A stretch of 64,000 nucleotides of DNA, taken from the NCBI RefSeq assembly GCF_900167575.1, contig NZ_FUZP01000001.1, positions 1,550,001 to 1,614,000 on the forward strand, given 5' to 3'. Numbering within the stretch: the first letter of the stretch is position 1; each line of letters starts with the position of its first letter. Position numbers and translations under genes: made by a program. The stretch is from Okibacterium fritillariae. Lineage in GTDB: Bacteria > Actinomycetota > Actinomycetes > Actinomycetales > Microbacteriaceae. The notes under the pieces are model-generated. The model was not told the origin of the DNA. It searched no databases and saw nothing but the letters and a program-made list of their open reading frames with translations. Below, piece by piece: positions 54,773 to 64,000 of this stretch.

Positions 54773-55639
54773 ATGAGCGATCCCCACCAGGCAAGCGGCG
54801 AGCATCCCGTCGGCCGTTACGGCGCGTCGCCCGACGAGTCGGCGGCGCCGGCGCCGTCGTCGGCACAACGCTCCACGGCCGACGATCACGGTGTGACAGG
54901 TCAAGACGCTCCCGAGCCGGCGACGGTCCTCGGGGCTTCCTTGGCCGGGGCGGCTCGTAAGGCCGGGCTGGGCGATCTCATGGAGTCCGAGCGGCCGACG
55001 GGGGCGGCCCTGCTGAAGGCCATGGGCGGTGTGCGCGGCATCATCGAGGCGATCGTTCCCGGCCTGTTGTTCCTCCTCGTCTTCACCTTCACGAAGAATC
55101 TTCCCTGGGCCCTCGGGGTCTCGGTCGGCGTCGCGGCCATCCTCACGCTCTTGCGCCTCATCGGCAAGACTCCCGTGACGGCGGCGCTCGGCGGCCTCGT
55201 GGGCGTGGTCTTGTCGGCCGTGCTGGCGCTGATCACCAACAAACCCGAGGACAACTTCGTTCTGGGCTTTATCACGAATGGCGCCTATGGTGCCGTGTTG
55301 CTCGTCTCGGTGTTCGTCGGCTGGCCGCTCATCGGCCTCGCAGTCGGCTTCCTCATGAACGACGGTGTCGCCTGGCGCCAGGACCGCGTCAAGCGCCGCG
55401 CCCTGCGCTGGCTGACGCTGGCATGGGCGGGTCTCTTCATCCTGCGCCTGGCCGTGCAGTTGCCTCTCTATTACTCGGGCAACGTCGAATGGCTGGGCTC
55501 CACCAAGTTGCTCATGGGCATCCCGCTCTACGCCCCGCTGCTCGTCGTCAGCTGGCTCGTGGTGCGCGGCCTTTACCGTGCTCCCGAAACGGATGCCGCG
55601 GCATCCGACACGCCTGCTCGCCCGGGTTCGCCCACCTGA
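54773..55639 (+). CDS. DUF3159 membrane protein
   Basis: A 288-aa membrane protein with about six helices after a 90-residue hydrophilic start. DUF3159 segments are GGVRGIIEAIVPGLLFLLVFTFTKNL, NKPEDNFVLGFITNGAYG and LPLYYSGNVEWLG. Function is unknown. It lies 9 nt downstream of the DUF3710 gene, in the same operon. Confidence 0.92.
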   Translation: MSDPHQASGEHPVGRYGASPDESAAPAPSSAQRSTADDHGVTGQDAPEPATVLGASLAGAARKAGLGDLMESERPTGAALLKAMGGVRGIIEAIVPGLLFLLVFTFTKNLPWALGVSVGVAAILTLLRLIGKTPVTAALGGLVGVVLSAVLALITNKPEDNFVLGFITNGAYGAVLLVSVFVGWPLIGLAVGFLMNDGVAWRQDRVKRRALRWLTLAWAGLFILRLAVQLPLYYSGNVEWLGSTKLLMGIPLYAPLLVVSWLVVRGLYRAPETDAAASDTPARPGSPT

Positions 55640-55667
55640 CGCTGCACCTCGCCGCACGCTGCTAGAA

Positions 55668-55687
55668 TTATCTCGACATCAAGATAA
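55668..55687. promoter_or_regulatory. near-perfect palindrome upstream of acnA, candidate operator
   Basis: TTATCTCGACATCAAGATAA: half-sites TTATCTCGA and TCAAGATAA match as an inverted repeat with one mismatch around CA. It lies about 140 nt upstream of the acnA start. The form suits a MarR-type dimeric regulator; the protein is not identified. Confidence 0.5.
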
Positions 55688-55723
55688 ATACGGCAACGTT
55701 CGATCGCCGTCTCTCGGAAGCAC

Positions 55724-55748
55724 TTAGGCTCGCCTTGCTAGCCTTACC
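55724..55748. promoter_or_regulatory. iron-box-like (DtxR/IdeR) sequence upstream of acnA
   Basis: TTAGGCTCGCCTTGCTAG followed by CCTTACC resembles two overlapping DtxR/IdeR boxes (consensus TTAGGTTAGCCTAACCTAA): GCTAGCCTTACC matches GTTAGCCTAACC at 10 of 12 positions. Iron control of aconitase is known in corynebacteria. The match is imperfect. Confidence 0.4.
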
Positions 55749-55819
55749 CCCCTTCTGAGGCCGAGAATCGACAAGCGGCAAGCGTGCGACTTGCCTCTGC
55801 CAACGAAGGAGAAGGCACA

Positions 55820-58633
<2,814 letters not shown>

Positions 58634-58656
58634 CTAGCAGAGCTAGACTCAGATTC

Positions 58657-60660
58657 ATGAGCCTTCTCGAGAACATCCATGGTCCCCGTGATCTCGATGG
58701 CCTCTCGAGCGAGCAGCTGGTGCAGCTCGCCCAAGAGATCCGCGACTTCCTCGTCAGCGAGGTGTCGCGGACCGGCGGGCACTTGGGGCCGAACCTCGGT
58801 GTGATCGAACTCACGATCGCGATCCACCGAGTGTTCGAGTCCCCGCGTGACTCCATCGTGTTCGACACCGGACACCAGAGCTATGTGCACAAGCTGCTCA
58901 CGGGTCGGCAAGACTTCGCGGGCCTCCGCCAACGCGGGGGTCTCGCGGGGTATCCGCAGCGCTCCGAGTCTCCGCACGACATCGTCGAGTCCTCGCACGC
59001 GTCGTCGTCCCTCAGCTGGGCCGACGGCATCTCGCGTGCCTACGACATGACGGGCCAGCACGACCGTGCCGTTGTCGCGGTCGTGGGCGACGGGGCCCTC
59101 ACGGGCGGTATGACGTGGGAAGCGCTGAACAACATCAGCGACGACAACACGCGTCGCCTCATCATCGTCGTCAACGACAACGGCCGGTCCTACGCGCCCA
59201 CCATCGGCGGCATGGCCAAGTTCCTCAGCAACGTGCGCACGCGCCCCATGTACACGACGCTGCAGAAGTCGAGCGAGAAGGCCTTCTCGCGGCTCGGTTC
59301 GCCGGCACGCGCCTTCTACCGCGGCGTTCGCGGCGGCCTGCACGGGTTCCTCAGCCGCTTCACCGACAACGAGGCGCTCTACTCCAACCTCGACATCAAG
59401 TACATCGGCCCGGTCGACGGGCACGACGTCGACGCCATGCAGGAGGCGCTCACGCAGGCGCGCGACCACAACGCGCCCGTCATCGTGCACGCCATTACGC
59501 AGAAGGGCAAGGGCTACGGCCCCGCCGTCGACGACGTCGCCGACCAGTTCCACGCCGTCGGCAAGATCGACCCGATCACCGGTGAACCCGTGACGGCCTC
59601 CGAGGGCGACTCGTGGACGGGCATCTTCAGCGACGCGCTCGTGCACCAAGCCGAGCGCAACGACAAGATCGTGGGCATCACGGCCGCCATGCTGCGGCCC
59701 ACCGGTCTGCACCGCATGGCCGAGCGCTTCCCGAAGCGCGTGCACGACGTCGGCATTGCCGAACAGCACGCCGCGACATCCGCCGCCGGTTTGGCCTTCG
59801 GGGGATTGCACCCCGTCGTCGCGCTCTACGCTACGTTCGTCAACCGCGCTTTCGACCAGATCCTCATGGATGTCGCGCTGCACAAGGCCGGCGTCACCTT
59901 TGTGCTCGACCGCGCCGGGGTCACGGGCCCCGATGGCCCGAGCCACCACGGCATCTGGGATCTCGCGATTCTGCAGGTCGTGCCCCACATCCGCATCGCC
60001 GCACCGCGCGACGCCGTGCGCCTGCGCGAAGAGCTCGCCGAGGCCGTGCGCGTCGAGGACGCCCCGACCGTGCTGCGCTTCCCGAAAGGGTTGGTCAACC
60101 CCGAGCTTCCAGCCATCCGACGCTTCGATGACGGCGTGGAGGTGCTCGTCGAGAGCGAGCGCAACGACGTGCTGATCATCACGGTCGGCCCGATGGCCGC
60201 CATGGGCGTCGACGTAGCGGAGAGGCTGCAGGCGCAGGGCATCGGCGCGACCGTCATCGACCCGCGCTGGGTCGTTCCCGTGGCGCAGAGCGTGATCGAG
60301 CTGGCGCGCGAACACCGACTGGTCATCACGATCGAGGACGGCATCCGCGTCGGCGGCGTCGGCACGCGCATCCGACAGGACCTGCGCGCGGCCGGAGTCG
60401 ACACGGCCGTGGACGAGCTGGGTGTGCCCGACGAGTTCATCGACCACGCCTCGCGCGAGCAGATCCTGTCGGACGCAGGCCTCACTGCCCAGCAGATCGC
60501 GCGTGACGTCGTCGACCAGGTTCTCGGCAGCCGGATCCCCGTTGCGCGACCTCTCTCCAACGACGGTGACGAGCCCTCGCTGGGCGGCGATTCCGACGAG
60601 GAGCAGCACGCCGTTCCCGGCCGCACGACGAAGGCCGACGGAGACGCCGAGCAGCTCTGA
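58657..60660 (+). CDS. dxs: 1-deoxy-D-xylulose-5-phosphate synthase
   Basis: A 667-aa ThDP enzyme, first step of the MEP isoprenoid pathway, condensing pyruvate and glyceraldehyde 3-phosphate. The ThDP motif is VVGDGALTGGMTWEALNNI, the catalytic Glu is in DVGIAEQHA, and FDTGHQSYVHKLLTGR is typical. The last 45 residues are polar and disordered. The ATG at 58657 gives MSLLENIHGP. A strong terminator follows. Confidence 0.95.
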   Translation: MSLLENIHGPRDLDGLSSEQLVQLAQEIRDFLVSEVSRTGGHLGPNLGVIELTIAIHRVFESPRDSIVFDTGHQSYVHKLLTGRQDFAGLRQRGGLAGYPQRSESPHDIVESSHASSSLSWADGISRAYDMTGQHDRAVVAVVGDGALTGGMTWEALNNISDDNTRRLIIVVNDNGRSYAPTIGGMAKFLSNVRTRPMYTTLQKSSEKAFSRLGSPARAFYRGVRGGLHGFLSRFTDNEALYSNLDIKYIGPVDGHDVDAMQEALTQARDHNAPVIVHAITQKGKGYGPAVDDVADQFHAVGKIDPITGEPVTASEGDSWTGIFSDALVHQAERNDKIVGITAAMLRPTGLHRMAERFPKRVHDVGIAEQHAATSAAGLAFGGLHPVVALYATFVNRAFDQILMDVALHKAGVTFVLDRAGVTGPDGPSHHGIWDLAILQVVPHIRIAAPRDAVRLREELAEAVRVEDAPTVLRFPKGLVNPELPAIRRFDDGVEVLVESERNDVLIITVGPMAAMGVDVAERLQAQGIGATVIDPRWVVPVAQSVIELAREHRLVITIEDGIRVGGVGTRIRQDLRAAGVDTAVDELGVPDEFIDHASREQILSDAGLTAQQIARDVVDQVLGSRIPVARPLSNDGDEPSLGGDSDEEQHAVPGRTTKADGDAEQL

Positions 60661-60674
60661 GTTCGAATAATCTC

Positions 60675-60720
60675 ACACGCAAAAGGCCCCCTCTCCACAG
60701 ACAGGGGGCCTTTTGCGTGT
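60675..60720. terminator. bidirectional hairpin terminator between dxs and fadB
   Basis: ACACGCAAAAGGCCCCCT and AGGGGGCCTTTTGCGTGT form a perfect 18-bp stem around a 10-nt loop, with A-rich and T-rich arms usable in both directions. Confidence 0.92.
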
Positions 60721-60729
60721 AATCGGGTG

Positions 60730-62865
60730 TTACTCCACGCCGACGATGGGCGGGTGGTGGAACGTGTCGCCGAAGACCCGCTCGGAGGCGCCCACGCGGT
60801 CGAGGTAGGGCGTCGCGCCACCCATGTGGAACGGCCAACCGGCGCCGAGGATCAGGCACAGGTCGATGTCCTCGGGCGCGTGCACCACGTCGTCCTCGAG
60901 CATGCGGTGGATCTCGTCGGCCAGGCCGTCTTCGACCCGGCGGCGGATCTCTTCGCCCGTCTGTGGCGCGTTGCCGCCCGAGACGATCTTCACGGCCTTC
61001 TTGTCGAAGCCCGTGATCTTGCCCTTACTGTCGCGCTCGAAGATCTTGCCGTGCTCGGCGAGGCGGTGCAGGTTGGGGCTGTCGAAGAACCGCTCGGGGA
61101 ACGCGGCGTGGTGCGTGTCGAGCACGTGCGCACCCACCGTGAGCCCGACGAGCTCGAGCAATTCGAATGGCGACATCGGCAGGCCGAAGTCGTCGAGCGC
61201 GTGATTGACCACGTCGAAGGGGGTGCCCGTGTCGACGGCGTGCATGGCCTCGCCGAGCAACTTGGCGAGGATGCGGTTGACGACGAACCCGGGGGTGTCG
61301 CGCGTGATGACGGCGTTCTTCTTCAGGTTGGCGGCCGTCACCATGGCGGTCGCGAGTGCCTCGTCGGTGGTGTGCGGCGTGCGCACGACCTCGATGAGCG
61401 GCATGACGGCGACCGGGTTGAAGAAGTGGAAGCCGACGACGCGTTCGGGATGCGCGAGCTTCGACCCGATCTGCTCCACCGACAGCGACGACGTGTTGGT
61501 CGCGAGGATGGCGGTGTCGGAGATGTACTGCTCGACGTCGGCGAAGACATCCTGCTTGACGCCCAGCTCTTCGAAGACAGCCTCGATGACCCAGTCGCAG
61601 TCCGCGAAGTCGGCCTTCGAGGTCGTGCCCGTGACGAGCGCCTTCAGCCGGTTGGCCTCGTCGTTGCCGATGCGCCCCTTGGCGAGGAGCGCGTCGATCT
61701 CGTCACGGATGTAGGAGATGCCTTTGTCGACACGCGCCTGGTCGAGGTCGGTGATGACAACGGGGACCTGCAGGCGCCGCACGAACAGCAGCGCGAACTG
61801 GCTGGCCATGAGACCCGCTCCGATCACACCGACCTTCGTCACGCGCTGCGCGAGCTTCTTGTCGGGCGCGCCGGCCGGATGCTTGGCCCGCTTCTGCACG
61901 AGGTTGAACGCGTAGATGCTGGCCTGGAACTGGTCGCCCGAGATGAGTTCGGAGAGCGCCTCGTCTTCGCGCGCGAACCCGTCGGCCTTCGATCCGCTCT
62001 TCGCGGCCTTCAGCAGATCGAGCGCGGCATACGGCGACTTCGGCACGGTGCCGATCTTCGACTCGAGCATCTTGCGCGCGATGCCGATGGCGGCATCCCA
62101 CTTGACGAGTCGTTCGACCTTGCCCGGCTCGTTCTTGCGCACGACCTTTATGCGGCCCGAGAGCACGCCGTCGGCCCACGCGAGCGACGATTCGAGGTAG
62201 CTGGCCGACGGGAAGATGGCGTCGGCGATGCCGAGGTCGAAGACCCGTTGGGCCTTCAGCATCCGGTTGGTCTTGAGCGGGTTCTCGACGACCACCTTGA
62301 GGGCGTTCTCGATGCCGATCAGGTTGGGCAGCAGATAGGCGCCGCCCCAGCCCGGGATGATTCCGAGGAACACTTCGGGCAGCGCGACGGCCGGGGCCGA
62401 GGCGTCGATGGTGCGGTAGGTGGCGTTCAAACCGATCTCGAGCCCACCACCGAGCGCGAGCCCGTTGATGAACACGAAGGTGGGAACGCCCAGGTCGCCC
62501 AGCTTGCCGAGCACGTGGTGCCCGAGCTGCGCGAGCTGCTTCGCGACCTTCTTCGAGGGGATCTCGCTGACCTTCGACAGGTCGGCGCCGGCGGCCAGGA
62601 TGAACGGCTTGCCCGTGATGGCCAGCCCGTCGATCTCGCCGGAGGCGGCGCGGGCGCGCTGAGCGTCGAGAACGCCGTCCAGCTCGAGCAGCGTTGCCGG
62701 GCCGAGCGTGTTGGGCCGCGTGTGGTCGCGCCCGTTGTCGAGCGTGACGAGTGCGAGCGTCTTGCCCGAGGCGAGGGGGATGTCGCGCACGAACGCGTGC
62801 GTCACGACCTCGTCGGCACTCAGCGCGAGCAGTTCGGAGAAGTCGATCGTGGTGTAGTCGGTCAT
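60730..62865 (-). CDS. fadB: fatty acid oxidation alpha subunit: enoyl-CoA hydratase / 3-hydroxyacyl-CoA dehydrogenase
   Basis: A 711-aa bifunctional beta-oxidation enzyme. The N-terminal crotonase domain (about residues 25-300) has GADLSKV (oxyanion/CoA loop), LALGGGLEIGL and PEVFLGIIPGWGGAYLLP. The NAD-binding domain starts VTKVGVIGAGLMASQFA (about 370), with the dehydrogenase signature FHFFNPVAVMPLIEVV. The ATG at 62865 starts 2 nt after the fadA stop, so the pair is one operon and probably one complex. Confidence 0.93.
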   Translation of the reverse strand: MTDYTTIDFSELLALSADEVVTHAFVRDIPLASGKTLALVTLDNGRDHTRPNTLGPATLLELDGVLDAQRARAASGEIDGLAITGKPFILAAGADLSKVSEIPSKKVAKQLAQLGHHVLGKLGDLGVPTFVFINGLALGGGLEIGLNATYRTIDASAPAVALPEVFLGIIPGWGGAYLLPNLIGIENALKVVVENPLKTNRMLKAQRVFDLGIADAIFPSASYLESSLAWADGVLSGRIKVVRKNEPGKVERLVKWDAAIGIARKMLESKIGTVPKSPYAALDLLKAAKSGSKADGFAREDEALSELISGDQFQASIYAFNLVQKRAKHPAGAPDKKLAQRVTKVGVIGAGLMASQFALLFVRRLQVPVVITDLDQARVDKGISYIRDEIDALLAKGRIGNDEANRLKALVTGTTSKADFADCDWVIEAVFEELGVKQDVFADVEQYISDTAILATNTSSLSVEQIGSKLAHPERVVGFHFFNPVAVMPLIEVVRTPHTTDEALATAMVTAANLKKNAVITRDTPGFVVNRILAKLLGEAMHAVDTGTPFDVVNHALDDFGLPMSPFELLELVGLTVGAHVLDTHHAAFPERFFDSPNLHRLAEHGKIFERDSKGKITGFDKKAVKIVSGGNAPQTGEEIRRRVEDGLADEIHRMLEDDVVHAPEDIDLCLILGAGWPFHMGGATPYLDRVGASERVFGDTFHHPPIVGVE

Positions 62866-62867
62866 GG

Positions 62868-64000
62868 CTATTTGCGTCCCTTCTTGCCCGTGAAGTGCGG
62901 GTTCTCCCAGATGACGGAGCCGCCCTGGCCGAGGCCCACGCACATGGCGGTGAGGCCGTAGCGCACCTCGGGGTGCTCCTCGAACTGGGCCGCGAGCTGA
63001 ATCATGAGGCGCACACCGGATGCGGCGAGCGGGTGGCCCACGGCGATCGCACCGCCCCAGGGGTTCACGCGCGGGTCGTCGTCGTCGATGCCGAAGTGGT
63101 CGAGCAGCGACAGCACCTGCACGGCGAACGCCTCGTTAAGCTCGAACAGACCGATGTCGTCGATCGTCAGGCCGGCCTTGCGCAGCGCCTTCTCGGTGGA
63201 AGGCACGGGGCCGATGCCCATTATCTCGGGCTCGACGCCCGCGAAGGCGAAGCTGACCATGCGCATCTTGGGTCGCAGCCCGAATTCCTTGACGGCATCC
63301 GAGCCCGCGAGCAGGCTCACGGTGGCGCCGTCGGTCAGGGGAGAGGCGTTACCGGCCGTGACGCGCCCGTGCGGGCGGAACGGCGTGCGCAACGTGGCGA
63401 GCCCCTCCATGGTCGTCTCGGGCCGCATGCCCTCGTCCTGCGTAGCGAGGCCCCAACCCTGCTCCGAGCGCAGGGCGACGGGAACGAGGTCGGGCTGGAT
63501 CTTGCCGGCGGCATAGGCCGCCGCGATCTTCTGCTGGCTCAGCATGCCGAACCGGTCGGAGCGTTCCTTGGTGAGGTGCGGGAACCGGTCGTGGATGCGC
63601 TCGGCGGTCTTGCCCATGTCGAGCGCGTCGCCCGAGACGAGCTTCTCGGCGAGGAAACGCGGGTTGGGGTCGGCATTGAATCCCATGGGATGCCGACCCA
63701 TGTGCTCGACGCCGCCGGCGATGGCCACGTCGTAGGCGCCGAAGGCGATACCGCTGCCGAGCGTGGTGACGCTCGTCATGGCGCCCGCGCACATGCGATC
63801 GATGGCGAAACCGGGCACCGAGCGGGGGAGTCCGGCGAGCAACGCGGCCGTGCGGCCGAGCGTGAGGCCCTGGTCGCCGACCTGGGTGGTGGCCGCGATG
63901 GCCACGTCATCTACCCGATCCTTGGGCACGTCGGGGTTTCGCTCGAGCAAACCGATCATGGCTTTCACCACCAGATCGTCCGCCCGGGTGTTCCAGTACA
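62868..64000 (-). CDS. fadA: acetyl-CoA acyltransferase (thiolase), N-terminus outside window
   Basis: About 377 codons of a thiolase that cleaves 3-ketoacyl-CoA. The nucleophile Cys is in IDRMCAGAMTSV, the C-terminal GGAIAVGHPLAASG carries the catalytic His, and MCVGLGQGG the second Cys. The frame continues past the right edge (codons for YWNTRADDLVVKAM precede the first in-frame ATG at 63971), so that ATG is not the true start. Upstream of fadB in the same operon. Confidence 0.93.
   Translation of the reverse strand, partial: YWNTRADDLVVKAMIGLLERNPDVPKDRVDDVAIAATTQVGDQGLTLGRTAALLAGLPRSVPGFAIDRMCAGAMTSVTTLGSGIAFGAYDVAIAGGVEHMGRHPMGFNADPNPRFLAEKLVSGDALDMGKTAERIHDRFPHLTKERSDRFGMLSQQKIAAAYAAGKIQPDLVPVALRSEQGWGLATQDEGMRPETTMEGLATLRTPFRPHGRVTAGNASPLTDGATVSLLAGSDAVKEFGLRPKMRMVSFAFAGVEPEIMGIGPVPSTEKALRKAGLTIDDIGLFELNEAFAVQVLSLLDHFGIDDDDPRVNPWGGAIAVGHPLAASGVRLMIQLAAQFEEHPEVRYGLTAMCVGLGQGGSVIWENPHFTGKKGRK

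Overview
The window is high-GC DNA from an actinobacterium, most likely a member of the Microbacteriaceae. It carries a FasR-fabD-fabH-acpP-fabF cluster, AceE of the actinobacterial type, polyphosphate glucokinase, a sigA-murT-gatD cluster, SepH, a topoisomerase IV pair, and many actinobacterial families of unknown function (DUF3145, DUF4191, DUF4193, DUF3093, DUF3710, DUF3159, DUF7455). The gene order from about 3.6 to 38 kb follows the Mycobacterium tuberculosis order Rv2213 to Rv2245 as I remember it (pepB, dlaT, lipB-lipA, Rv2219, glnA1, glnE, glnA2, RNase H, zinc-ribbon, Nif3, ahpE, aceE, fasR, fabD). Departures from that order are therefore informative.

Layout. 1-2.8 kb: an NRPS-like adenylation protein running off the left edge, then an alpha/beta hydrolase coupled to a PadR regulator. 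3-8.6 kb: DUF3145 and the type II fatty acid synthase cluster with its FasR-like activator. 8.6-12.8 kb: aceE, a divergent AhpE-like peroxiredoxin and a membrane protein. 12.9-16 kb: a variable stretch with tRNA-Val(UAC), a dienelactone hydrolase, a secreted protein behind a perfect 16-bp palindrome, and a LuxR-type regulator with a repeat tail. 16.1-25.3 kb: Nif3, zinc-ribbon protein, RNase HI-like protein, RNase P RNA, ppgK, map, a SPOR-like protein, glnA2 and glnE.

25.3-28.9 kb is an AT-richer island in the convergent gap between glnE and glnA1. It encodes a gamma-class adenine methyltransferase, a DUF262 protein and a RelA/SpoT-fold protein, closely packed on one strand and preceded by a possible 36-codon gene. 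I read it as a mobile defence-type cassette of unusual composition. 29-38 kb: glnA1, RDD, S4 and DUF4191 genes, a 362-aa protein I do not recognise where lipB-lipA would be expected, then sucB, lpdA and a leucyl aminopeptidase.

38-44.3 kb: PAC2 protein, MFS transporter, sigA, and an unusual murT-gatD pair. The GatD homologue has no cysteine at all and lacks both catalytic residues. The MurT homologue keeps its ATP loop but lacks the four-cysteine zinc ribbon. Microbacteriaceae usually have group B peptidoglycan, where the alpha-carboxyl of D-Glu carries the cross-bridge rather than an amide, so this pair may have a different job. 44.4-64 kb: DUF7455, parE/parC, a phosphodiesterase-like protein, sepH, DUF4193, DUF3093, dut, DUF3710, DUF3159, acnA with two candidate regulatory sites, dxs, and fadB-fadA, with fadA cut by the right edge.

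The two strongest leads are the catalytically altered MurT/GatD pair and the methyltransferase-DUF262-RelA/SpoT island.
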